From NCBI RefSeq assembly GCF_027257155.1, contig NZ_JAPWDU010000002.1:372001-436000 (forward strand): a stretch of 64,000 nt of DNA. Direction: 5' to 3'. The DNA comes from Cerasicoccus sp. TK19100. Lineage in GTDB: Bacteria > Verrucomicrobiota > Verrucomicrobiia > Opitutales > Cerasicoccaceae. This document shows, piece by piece, positions 35,592-43,191 of the stretch. The stretch's first letter is position 1. Every line of letters starts with the position of its first letter. A program made the translations under genes and the position numbers. Below the pieces are notes generated by a model, which saw nothing but the letters and a program-made list of their open reading frames with translations, made no database searches and was not told the origin of the DNA.

Positions 35592-36629
35592 ATGAGCACT
35601 TCCACACCCACACTTGCCGAGCGTTACGCCGAGCTGAAAGAAGCCGAGCCCAAGCTGCGTATGCGCGATTTCGCGGACCGCCTTGGCGTCACCGAATGCG
35701 AACTGGTTTCCGCTGACTGCGGTTGCGAATCCGTCCGCCTGAACGCCGAAAGCTGGATCGGCTTTATTGAAGAGCTCAAGCCGCTGGGCCGCGTCATGGT
35801 GCTGACCCGCAATGACTACTGCGTCCACGAGCGCAAGGGGTGCTACGAGCAAATTTCCTCTCACAACGGCAAAATCGGCCTCGTCGTCGGTAAAGACATC
35901 GACCTGCGCTTCTTTTTCGCCGACTGGGCATTCGCCTTCGCTGTCACCGCGCAAAGCCGCGGCCAGGAAATGAAGTCCATTCAGTTCTTTGACCGCTACG
36001 GTGTGGCCATTCACAAGGTTTACCCGAAAGAAGAGTCAAAGATGAGCGTTTACGACGAGCTCGTTGCGAAATATCGCCACGAAGACCAAAACCCGGAGCT
36101 CGCCATCGAAACTGCCCCAGCCAAGGAAGCACCGCAGCCGGTTGACGAAGAGCGCAAGGCCAAGTTTCTCAAGGGCTGGGAAGAGCTCAAGGACACGCAC
36201 GACTTCTTCATGCTGATGGCCAAAAACAAGGTTAGCCGTCTGCAAGCCATGGAAATTGGCGAAGGCAAATTTACCCGTCGCCTGGAAAACGATGCCGCCC
36301 GCCGCGTGCTCGAACAGGCCCGCGACAAGGAAATGCCGATCATGGTATTCGTCGGCAACGACTCGGCGATCCAGATCCACACCGGCACGGTTAGCAAGTT
36401 GGTCATCTTCGAAGACTGGTTCAACGTCCTCGACCCCGACTTTAACCTCCACCTGAAGGAAAGCGGCATCGCCAGTAGCTGGCACGTCGTCAAGCCAACC
36501 GTCGATGGCGACGTGAACGCCGTCGAACTCTACGACGCCGAAGGCGAGATCATCGCTCAATTCTTTGGTGCCCGCAAGCCCGGCATACCCGAGCGCGAGG
36601 ACTGGAGAGAGCTGGCCGCCGGCCTGTAA
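35592..36629 (+). CDS. hmuS: haemin-degrading factor (HemS/ChuS family)
   Basis: 345 residues from the ATG at 35592; the frame is open further upstream but that part reads out of the haem transporter and is not used. Two homologous halves (about 20-170 and 180-340), as in HemS. The VAIHKVYP segment carries H141, the candidate haem ligand in the N-terminal half, and the C-terminal half has EDWFNVLDPDFNLHL. It receives haem after import and may degrade it or hand it on. Divergent from hmuTUV. Confidence 0.9.
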   Translation: MSTSTPTLAERYAELKEAEPKLRMRDFADRLGVTECELVSADCGCESVRLNAESWIGFIEELKPLGRVMVLTRNDYCVHERKGCYEQISSHNGKIGLVVGKDIDLRFFFADWAFAFAVTAQSRGQEMKSIQFFDRYGVAIHKVYPKEESKMSVYDELVAKYRHEDQNPELAIETAPAKEAPQPVDEERKAKFLKGWEELKDTHDFFMLMAKNKVSRLQAMEIGEGKFTRRLENDAARRVLEQARDKEMPIMVFVGNDSAIQIHTGTVSKLVIFEDWFNVLDPDFNLHLKESGIASSWHVVKPTVDGDVNAVELYDAEGEIIAQFFGARKPGIPEREDWRELAAGL

Positions 36630-36637
36630 CAACTTTT

Positions 36638-36673
36638 GGGAGCGCCCTGCCTCGCCGTTGGGCGTCTCTTTTT
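36638..36673 (+). terminator. intrinsic terminator after hmuS
   Basis: GGGAGCGCCC (36638-36647) and GGGCGTCTC (36660-36668) pair with one bulge, followed by TTTTT. Confidence 0.65.
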
Positions 36674-36682
36674 GAGAACAAA

Positions 36683-36710
36683 TTGAGACTGAATCCCAAT
36701 CCTTTAGAAT
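36683..36710 (+). promoter_or_regulatory. candidate promoter of the PEP-CTERM gene
   Basis: TTGAGA (36683-36688), 16-base spacer, TAGAAT (36705-36710); ATG follows at 36736, about 19 bases after the predicted start. Confidence 0.45.
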
Positions 36711-36735
36711 TAGAATAATTCCAAATAACCTAACA

Positions 36736-37410
36736 ATGAACAAGCAAGCGATACTCACACTGGCCACACTTGGCGCGGCTACCGCCGCCACGGCAGCACT
36801 GGACATCAATCTACCGGGTAACTCGACTCAATCTGTCTGGTCCGATATGAACAGCTCGACGCTAACCGTAGGCGAAGGATACAACAACTTCGGCACAAAC
36901 ACAGCAGGATGGTCCACTCCGGTTTCTCCGAATAGCGGAACGGCCACCTTTGACAAGGTTGCCGGTACTGGTGGCTACCCCGGCACTGATTCGATCTACA
37001 ATTTCGATACTCCCGGCTCATTCTTCATTACCGAGAACAGCCCGCTGGCCAATCTGGAGACCGTTGTTTTCCAATCAGATGCTGTTGGCGGTATGATGGT
37101 AGCGCCGACATTGAGCTACAATGGAGGCTCTCAGGCTCTGGCCGCTATCAATACATTTGTTGTCGGCGGTGACTTCAGCGGCATGGGCTCCAACTCAACT
37201 ATTTTCGGTTACCAATGGGACCTATCTGGCATTGTTGATCCAATTTCCGACTTCACGATCAATTGGACTAGTGTCGTGCATAACGGCAATTACGAAATGC
37301 AGCTCAACCAAGGTGACACTTTTCAAGTGGTTCCCGAACCTTCCACCTATGCGCTGATGGCAGGCATAGCCTGTGGTGCCCTGATTTTGATGCGTCGTCA
37401 GAGACGTTAG
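36736..37410 (+). CDS. PEP-CTERM sorted surface protein
   Basis: 224 residues. Signal peptide up to TAATA. The C-terminus is a classic PEP-CTERM tripartite signal: VPEPSTYALMAGIACGALILMRRQRR, i.e. the VPEP motif, a hydrophobic helix and a basic tail, recognised by an exosortase (EpsH/XrtA type). No exosortase gene is in this window. The body (about 25-195) is a beta-sandwich-like domain with paired GSFFITENSPL and WDLSGIVD segments; the downstream gene at 37487 encodes a larger protein with a similar domain. Likely exported to the cell surface or matrix. Possible start of a three-gene surface operon, though a terminator separates it from the next gene. Confidence 0.85.
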   Translation: MNKQAILTLATLGAATAATAALDINLPGNSTQSVWSDMNSSTLTVGEGYNNFGTNTAGWSTPVSPNSGTATFDKVAGTGGYPGTDSIYNFDTPGSFFITENSPLANLETVVFQSDAVGGMMVAPTLSYNGGSQALAAINTFVVGGDFSGMGSNSTIFGYQWDLSGIVDPISDFTINWTSVVHNGNYEMQLNQGDTFQVVPEPSTYALMAGIACGALILMRRQRR

Positions 37411-37432
37411 TTAAAGCCAAGCAAGAAAAACT

Positions 37433-37480
37433 GCCCGCTGACGGATGCCAATCCGTTGGCGGGCTACTTTGCTTTTTATC
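37433..37480 (+). terminator. intrinsic terminator after the PEP-CTERM gene
   Basis: A 14-bp stem, GCCCGCTGACGGAT (37433-37446) with ATCCGTTGGCGGGC (37451-37464), with two G-U pairs and a 4-base loop, followed by a T-rich tract. Confidence 0.75.
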
Positions 37481-37486
37481 ATAACA

Positions 37487-38773
37487 ATGAAGCTTAATTT
37501 CTCCATTTTCGCCCTATGCCTGACAACTAGCTTGTCAGCGCAGTTTCTAGAGCCGACCTATCGTCTCGGTGACGACGACGCCAACTTCGCCTACTGGGAT
37601 GGTTTTGACGTCGGCTATACCGACGCCGAGCCGCCATATGCCGGTTTGGGAGAATTTGAGGTCAACCACCCTTTTCGTGGCGGCAATCTCAACGCGCGCA
37701 TGGGGCAGTATGGAGCACCGGGTGCCTTCATTACATCCAGTAACGGCATCTACAGCTTCGGAGAACCCACAGCATTCAAGGTTTACGACAACCCGCTCTA
37801 TGACCCGGGCGAAATCCTGTTTCAGACGATGACATTGAGCGGCAGCCAGAGCTTGCCGGACTTTTCATCAATCAAACTTTTTTACCGGTCCGATGAAAAC
37901 GGCGCATGGGAAGAAGCAGCATTCCCCGTAACCGCCGCCATTGAATCCTCCGACAGTAACGGTAACATCTTTACCGCTTGGGAGTGGGATGTCAGCGGCA
38001 TTACTATAGCAGATTACTACATCCAGTTCTCTTACGAGCTGATTCACTCCAGTATTATTGAAGCCCAACTGGATACCAACGAAACCTTCCAGCAGCAATT
38101 GAGCGGTTTTGGTGTGAGCGTCGACACCAATGTCCCCTTTGGCCTACTGTTTGGCACGATCAACCGAACGCCGGAAAAGCTGATCTATAATGACGGTGAA
38201 ACGGTCACTATTGAAGTTAGCCCGAGCCCAAGCTTTGTTTTCGTGAAATGGGTAGGCCCATTTGGCGAGTCGACCGACAATCCTCTGGTATTGAGCGTCA
38301 CGGACAATCTGGAAATCCGAGCCATCCTCGCCACCAAAGAATATGGCGTTTGGCGGCAGGTATCATTTGAGTCCAACCACGGCGGCGGCATCAGTGCGTC
38401 CGATTGGGCAGCCTCGAATGACTACGATAAAGATGGCCTGATCAATGCCATGGAATATGCCATCGGCTCCAATCCGGAATCCGGCATTCAGGAGAAGAGA
38501 TTTTCTCAGGCACTAGTTGAGATCGACGGCGTGCTCTACCCTACGCTCACCTTTTCGCAGCAGATTGCTGCCGAGGATTTGGTCTATGATGTCTGCGTCA
38601 GCACAGACCTTGAAAGCTGGCATAGTAACTCCGATCCGGGCGGCCCCTACGTCTCGGAGCCAGAGGTGCTGCACACTAATGACGACGGCACTCAGCAGGT
38701 CGTCGTGCGCTCTCTCACCCCTTTCGATGCTAACAATCCCCAGTTCATGAACCTTAAAATCAGCCTGAACTAA
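37487..38773 (+). CDS. secreted multidomain protein related to the PEP-CTERM neighbour
   Basis: 428 residues from the ATG at 37487 (a start at 37445 would add 14 before the signal peptide). Signal peptide MKLNFSIFALCLTTSLSA. The N-terminal domain (about 20-200) shares an ordered set of motifs with the preceding PEP-CTERM protein: YSFGEPTAFKVYDNPL, a later WDVSGITI and a TNETFQQQL end, against NFDTPGSFFITENSPL, WDLSGIVD and QGDTFQVV. Next comes an InlB-like repeat ending VKWVGPFGESTDNPLVLSV (about 205-280), then a Ca-type DYDKDGLINAMEYAIGSNP segment (about 310-330) seen in many Verrucomicrobia surface proteins, then a C-terminal beta domain. It ends with TAATG overlapping the pseudopilin start. 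Confidence 0.75.
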   Translation: MKLNFSIFALCLTTSLSAQFLEPTYRLGDDDANFAYWDGFDVGYTDAEPPYAGLGEFEVNHPFRGGNLNARMGQYGAPGAFITSSNGIYSFGEPTAFKVYDNPLYDPGEILFQTMTLSGSQSLPDFSSIKLFYRSDENGAWEEAAFPVTAAIESSDSNGNIFTAWEWDVSGITIADYYIQFSYELIHSSIIEAQLDTNETFQQQLSGFGVSVDTNVPFGLLFGTINRTPEKLIYNDGETVTIEVSPSPSFVFVKWVGPFGESTDNPLVLSVTDNLEIRAILATKEYGVWRQVSFESNHGGGISASDWAASNDYDKDGLINAMEYAIGSNPESGIQEKRFSQALVEIDGVLYPTLTFSQQIAAEDLVYDVCVSTDLESWHSNSDPGGPYVSEPEVLHTNDDGTQQVVVRSLTPFDANNPQFMNLKISLN

Positions 38774-39609
38774 TGATGAAAAAGCATAGTATTAACAAAG
38801 CGTTCACCTTGATCGAACTCCTTGTCTCGGTTAGCGTGGTTGGGATTCTCGGGGCCATTACGGTGGCATCCGTCGGCAAGGTTCGCGAAAGCGCCTACAA
38901 GACGAACGACATCACGTCCGCGCGCCAAATCGTCAACGCTTATCAATTATACGCCAATGATCACAATGGCCGATTGCTGGCCTCCGTTCCAAGCCAAGGC
39001 TACTTACAGTCAAACAGTGTTTTGGACTATAACGGCATTGCGATCACCCAACGCCAGGCAGCTGAGCGCTATGTCTTCCGCTTACTTCCCTACGTCGAGG
39101 ATTTGCGCGTATTTTATCCGGGACCGTCTCAAGAGCACTTGGAAAAGCTGATTAAAGACAATGATGTTTACGAAATTTCGATTTCCCCATCCTTTGGTCT
39201 GAACCAGGAGTATATCGGCGGCTACTTTGGTGCTGGTCGTTACACGCAGGAAGACTTCCCTGTCGCGCTGACTACGATTGCACAATCACCCAATCCCAGC
39301 CAGCAGATTGTGGTCGCATCCGCGTGGTCAAAGATCGACTCGGATGAGGCCATTGGCGCTCCGTACAAGGGCTACTTCCGCGTGGCTCCCCCCAATGGCC
39401 TGCGCAATTCCTGGCTGGGTGACACCTACGATGAGTCGGACCCCTCGGTAATGGGTTACAACCATCTGCGTTATGAGGGCCATGCCGTCGTCGGCAACCT
39501 TGATGGCAGCGTGGAGTTACTCAATAAAGAACAATTGTCCGACATGCGTCGCTGGTCATATCAGGCCCAGTTGCAGGGCAATGAGAACTTCATCCCCGCT
39601 CGCCGCTAA
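38773..39609 (+). CDS. type II pseudopilin (prepilin-type N-terminus)
   Basis: 278 residues. The prepilin sequence is basic N-terminus then AFTLIELLVSVSVVGILGAITVASV; the cut follows the Ala before the Phe, and Glu at +5 is present. The body has YRYVFRLL-like and YIGGYFGAG segments of the DUF1559-type pseudopilins common in this phylum, ending with GHAVVGNLDGSVELL, the usual C-terminal block. The start codon ATG shares its A with the TAA stop of the preceding gene (TAATG), so translation is coupled to it. Confidence 0.85.
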   Translation: MMKKHSINKAFTLIELLVSVSVVGILGAITVASVGKVRESAYKTNDITSARQIVNAYQLYANDHNGRLLASVPSQGYLQSNSVLDYNGIAITQRQAAERYVFRLLPYVEDLRVFYPGPSQEHLEKLIKDNDVYEISISPSFGLNQEYIGGYFGAGRYTQEDFPVALTTIAQSPNPSQQIVVASAWSKIDSDEAIGAPYKGYFRVAPPNGLRNSWLGDTYDESDPSVMGYNHLRYEGHAVVGNLDGSVELLNKEQLSDMRRWSYQAQLQGNENFIPARR

Positions 39610-39640
39610 TTTTTCAGCCATAATCCATATACCATCAAGA

Positions 39641-39675
39641 AAGCCCCGGCGTCACTGCCGGGGCTTATTGTTGAG
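39641..39675 (+). terminator. intrinsic terminator after the pseudopilin gene
   Basis: AAGCCCCGGC (39641-39650) and GCCGGGGCTT (39657-39666), a 10-bp perfect stem with a 6-base loop, followed by ATTGTT. It immediately precedes the 39694-39920 inverted-repeat element. Confidence 0.7.
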
Positions 39676-39693
39676 AGATTGGCTGGATAGGCT

Positions 39694-39920
39694 CTAGGGC
39701 CAACGGACATTCAACTTTCAGCAAATTTGCCCCAACGGGGCTACGCAACCATAGCCCAGGGTTGGCTTGAGGCCGCAGAGCGGCTGAACGCCTACCCTGG
39801 GAATACGAATACGTACATTGCCTATCCCAACGGGATTGCGCAAAAACGACATCTTGCGTAGCCCCGTTGGGGCAGTATTTGCAGCAATCAAGATACAAAA
39901 TGAATGTCCGTTAGCCCTAG
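39694..39920. mobile_element. 227-bp multi-hairpin inverted-repeat element (MITE/REP-like)
   Basis: Terminal inverted repeats of 20 bp: CTAGGGCCAACGGACATTCA (39694-39713) against the complement of 39901-39920 (19 of 20 match). Nested inside is a perfect 20-bp repeat GCCCCAACGGGGCTACGCAA (39729-39748 and 39854-39873), then AGCCCAGGGT/ACCCTGGG and the small palindrome ATCCCAACGGGAT. No coding sequence. The CTAG at each end may be the terminus or a target duplication. It fits non-autonomous REP or RAYT-type elements. Confidence 0.75.
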
Positions 39921-40897
39921 TAAACCTGTGGGACGAACATGCTCTTAGGCACCGGGTGGCGCTGGTAACTGGCGTGGTGGACGCGCTCCGGCAGCACGAT
40001 GGGCTCCTTATCCACGCGCTCGTAGGGCACCTGTTGCAGCAGGTGGCTGATGCAGTTGAGGCGGGCGCGTTTCTTGTCGATCGCGCTAACGACGTTCCAG
40101 GGCGCAAAGTCAAAATTCGTCCGGGCGAAGGTTTCCTCTTTCGCCGCGGTGTAGTCTTCCCAGCGGATGCGGGACTGCAAATCCATCGGGCTGAGCTTCC
40201 ACTGCTTGAGCGGATCCGTGATGCGGCATTGGAAGCGAAACTCTTGCTCCTCGTCGGTGATGGAGAACCAGTATTTGATCAGCTTGATGCCGGAATTGAC
40301 CAGCATTTCCTCGAAGTGGGGTACGTCGTTGAAATACTGCTCCACCTGCTCCTCGCTACTAAAGCCCATAACGCGCTCCACGCCACTGCGGTTATACCAG
40401 CTCCGGTCAAAGAGCACAATCTCGCCAGCGGCTGGCAAATGTGGCACATAGCGCTGAAAATACCACTGCGTCTTCTCGCGCTCGGTGGGTGCCGGGAGGG
40501 CCACGGTGCGGCAGACACGGGGATTCGTGCGCTGCGTGATGCGTTTGATCACCCCACCCTTGCCAGCTGCGTCCCGGCCTTCGAAAATGACCACTAGCTT
40601 ATAGCCGGTCTTCATCACCCAGTCCTGTAGGCGTACCAGCTCGATCTGGAGGCGGCGAAGTTCCTTAAAATAGAATGCGCGGAATTTCTTGCGATCCTCA
40701 GCGCTGGGCAACGGCTTGCCGACCTTTCCCGCATGCTGCTCCTCGAAGAGGTCCTCAAGGTCATATTCCATTTCCTCTTCCAAGTCGTCGAAGATCTCGG
40801 CCTCCAGGCGATCGCGAAATTCCTGGTTGGCAGCGGCGTATTCGATCACGCGCTGGAGCTCTTCTTCGGACGGTTCGGGCGAATTTTCTTCGGGCAT
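39917..40897 (-). CDS. ppk2: polyphosphate kinase 2 family protein
   Basis: 326 residues from the ATG at 40897; a start at 40975 would add 26 unrelated residues. The PPK2 P-loop FEGRDAAGKGGVIK is at about 118-131, with RTVALPAPTEREKTQWYFQRYV and FDRSWYNRSGVERVMGF following. It transfers phosphate between polyphosphate and nucleotides; the subclass cannot be read. An acidic N-terminal region (about 20-60) precedes the core. Its TAG stop (39917-39919) lies in the CTAG end of the adjoining inverted-repeat element, so the element reaches to the last codon. Confidence 0.9.
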   Translation of the reverse strand: MPEENSPEPSEEELQRVIEYAAANQEFRDRLEAEIFDDLEEEMEYDLEDLFEEQHAGKVGKPLPSAEDRKKFRAFYFKELRRLQIELVRLQDWVMKTGYKLVVIFEGRDAAGKGGVIKRITQRTNPRVCRTVALPAPTEREKTQWYFQRYVPHLPAAGEIVLFDRSWYNRSGVERVMGFSSEEQVEQYFNDVPHFEEMLVNSGIKLIKYWFSITDEEQEFRFQCRITDPLKQWKLSPMDLQSRIRWEDYTAAKEETFARTNFDFAPWNVVSAIDKKRARLNCISHLLQQVPYERVDKEPIVLPERVHHASYQRHPVPKSMFVPQVY

Positions 40898-40980
40898 AGT
40901 GCTTGTGGCTTTAGAATGACTGATAGCCCGCAACAGGCGCAGGTCAAAGCTTCTGCTGTTGCATTTATGCAACATTTGGG

Positions 40981-41070
40981 GCGGTCAAGTGAGCCAATGA
41001 ATGGGTTAAAGAGGAAAACCATAGCCTAATGACCGCTGCAAAGCGAATTTCCTCTTTAATTGGCTCACTT
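40981..41070. repeat. interlocked inverted repeats between ppk2 and pyrD
   Basis: AAGTGAGCCAAT (40987-40998) and TTAAAGAGGAAA (41006-41017) both pair with the single arm TTTCCTCTTTAA-TTGGCTCACTT (41048-41070), so the arm is the two left pieces joined. A separate GCGGTC (40981-40986) pairs with GACCGC (41031-41036). The two pairings cross each other. It lies 18 bases beyond the end of pyrD and upstream of ppk2. A perfect GTTGCAT/ATGCAAC palindrome lies at 40958-40973. Confidence 0.6.
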
Positions 41071-41087
41071 TAACGCATGCACCCCGC

Positions 41088-42152
41088 CTACACCCAGTCG
41101 CGATTGCGCCAGCTGAAGCCCTGCGCCAAGTCCTTTGCGAAAAACGGGCCACGATAAACCATGCCCGTGTAGACCTGAATCATCTTGGCACCGGCATCAA
41201 AGAAGTTACCCGCTGTGCGCTCGTCATGAATGCCTCCTACGCCGATGATCGGCAGCTTGTCGCCGACGCTGCGGTAGATGTAGTTGACGATGTTCACGGC
41301 GCGCTGGTGGATCGGCGCGCCACTGAGGCCGCCGGTCTGGTCTTTGTCACCGAGGTCGACCGGACGCTCGATCAGTGTATTCGTCGCAATGAGGCCGTCT
41401 GCGCCCACATCGATAGCGGCGGCGAGAATGTCGTCAATTTGGCGGTAAGTCAGATCTGGTGCGATTTTAACGAGAATCGGAATACGCCCCTTGCCAAGCT
41501 TGCGCGCGCGCTCGCGGTCGGCGGCGATCACCGCGCCGACCAGGTCGCTCAACAGGTGTTTTTCCTGCAATTGACGCAGATCCTGGGTATTCGGGCTGCT
41601 GACATTAATCGTGAAATAATCCGCGTAGTCCGCCAGCTTCTCGTAAGAGGCCAGATAATCCCCAACGGCTTGATCGATGGGCGTAACGCGGCTTTTACCG
41701 ATATTAATACCTAGCGGGATACGGCGCTTGCGCGACGAAGGTGCCTTCGAAAGGCGCTTGGCCACGGCTTCTGCGCCGTCATTGGGGAAGCCCATACGGT
41801 TGATCAGCGCCTCATGCTGTGGGTAGCGGAATACGCGCGGCTTTTGGTTGCCGGGCTGCTCCAGCTTGGTCACGGTGCCAATTTCCACGTGGCCGAAGCC
41901 CAGGGCAGCCATAGCCTGCCAGCAGTGGGCGTTTTTATCAAACCCGGCCGCCAAACCCACGGGATTGGGAAAAGTAAGGCCAAAAAGTTCTAAAGGCTCA
42001 CTGCGTGCCGGCCGATTATAGGCTTCCATGATACGCAATGCGGGCCCCATGCCCGAAAGCATGCGCAGCCAGCCAATAGCGCGATCGTGCGCTTCCTCCG
42101 GGTCGCCCCGGAATAAATAGGGTCGCACCAGTTTCTCGTAAAAGTCTCCCAT
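41088..42152 (-). CDS. pyrD: dihydroorotate dehydrogenase, class 2
   Basis: 354 residues from the ATG at 42152 (MGDFYEKLVRP); an upstream start at 42191 would add 13. The N-terminal helical membrane-contact part FYEKLVRPYLFRGDPEEAHDRAI is typical of class 2 enzymes. FMN region ENVGLAAGFDKNAHC-like LAAGFDKNA, catalytic Ser in FTINVSSPNT, and IIGVGGIHDERTAGNFFDAGA for phosphate binding. It oxidises dihydroorotate with quinone in pyrimidine synthesis at the inner membrane. Single gene. Confidence 0.92.
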   Translation of the reverse strand: MGDFYEKLVRPYLFRGDPEEAHDRAIGWLRMLSGMGPALRIMEAYNRPARSEPLELFGLTFPNPVGLAAGFDKNAHCWQAMAALGFGHVEIGTVTKLEQPGNQKPRVFRYPQHEALINRMGFPNDGAEAVAKRLSKAPSSRKRRIPLGINIGKSRVTPIDQAVGDYLASYEKLADYADYFTINVSSPNTQDLRQLQEKHLLSDLVGAVIAADRERARKLGKGRIPILVKIAPDLTYRQIDDILAAAIDVGADGLIATNTLIERPVDLGDKDQTGGLSGAPIHQRAVNIVNYIYRSVGDKLPIIGVGGIHDERTAGNFFDAGAKMIQVYTGMVYRGPFFAKDLAQGFSWRNRDWV

Positions 42153-42337
42153 GATGAAAATAGCAGATTCTCTGACAGCCCGTAAGCTCAAGAAAAATCC
42201 CCCACCTGTCCACTTTTAACTTGGAATGCGAAAAATATCTCCATCAATCCTTGACGACGGGCAAAACTCTCTCAACGTCCCTTTTTAAATTAGCGAAAAA
42301 CCCTAAGCTATCACGAAACCCGTTTCTCTAGAACAAC

Positions 42338-43126
42338 ATGCCTAAATCAGCTCCAAAACTTGAGTGGTGCATCGTCCGACTGGGCGAAGACATGAACTGG
42401 TGGGTCGAAGAAATCAGCGACGAAGTCCATTGGGACGTCGATGGTCTCAGCATCATCGACCCACGTCAGGTCGGACACATCATGGACTTGCTCGATCCCC
42501 TGCGCGACTACGACTTCCAACCGTCCGTATTCGAAGACGCATTTTTCAAGTTCCGTATTGATAAGAAAATGGATGACCATCGTCTGCGCCTGGTGCGGAC
42601 GAACGAAAGCCTCTTCGAGTCCGAAGAGCTCCTCTTCGCCCTGCCCGACGTCATCGACGAAGAAAAAGGTCCATTTGCCGACTGTATCGACCACGTTACC
42701 GCTTTACGCGTGAAACTACTGAACGACCTCATTGAGTTCGAACAGAAGTTCACCATCGAAGAGCTGGAAGACGACATTCGTGAAGAGCAAAACGCCGACT
42801 TCATGGAAGGCCGCGCCGTCCACTGCTTCCGCGAGCTGCTCGACATCCTCGAGTACGTGCCCGAAGGCTACGAACTCGACGGCGACGAAGACTCCTCCAG
42901 TAACGATGAAGACATCGAAGAATCGTTCCCCGACCTCGACGAAGAAGACGAAAAGATCGAGGAAGACGAGACGATGAAGTGGGACGAAGACGACGACGAG
43001 GAAGAAGAGGACGAAGAAGGCTTCGACGAAGATGGCGATGATGACCTCGGCGACGAGGATGAAGACGAAGACGACGAGGATGAGGAAGAAGACGAAAAGC
43101 CCTCCCGTCGTGCTCGCAAAAAGTAA
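42338..43126 (+). CDS. protein with an acidic low-complexity C-terminal tail
   Basis: 262 residues. The first about 175 residues form an unrecognised folded domain (WCIVRLGEDMNWWVEEISDEVHW, then FALPDVIDEE). The last about 80 are almost all Asp and Glu, with a short basic end PSRRARKK. Acidic tails of this kind are often chaperone-like or ion-binding, but nothing specific is supported. Single gene with its own terminator; the upstream 185 bp hold no clear promoter. The acidic stretch is repeat-like in protein but not an exact DNA repeat. Confidence 0.75.
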   Translation: MPKSAPKLEWCIVRLGEDMNWWVEEISDEVHWDVDGLSIIDPRQVGHIMDLLDPLRDYDFQPSVFEDAFFKFRIDKKMDDHRLRLVRTNESLFESEELLFALPDVIDEEKGPFADCIDHVTALRVKLLNDLIEFEQKFTIEELEDDIREEQNADFMEGRAVHCFRELLDILEYVPEGYELDGDEDSSSNDEDIEESFPDLDEEDEKIEEDETMKWDEDDDEEEEDEEGFDEDGDDDLGDEDEDEDDEDEEEDEKPSRRARKK

Positions 43127-43151
43127 GCGCCTCCAAACCTAAAGCATTTCA

Positions 43152-43188
43152 AACGTCGCCCGACTTCAACAGTGGGCGACGTTTTTTT
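43152..43188 (+). terminator. intrinsic terminator after the acidic-tailed protein
   Basis: AACGTCGCCC (43152-43161) and GGGCGACGTT (43174-43183), a 10-bp stem with a 12-base loop, followed by a run of seven T. It lies between convergent genes. Confidence 0.8.
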
Positions 43189-43191
43189 GGC

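Noticed and set aside
42890-43120. Tandem DNA repeat in the acidic tail
   Set aside because: Low-complexity protein with varied GAA/GAC/GAT codons, not a true DNA repeat or CRISPR.
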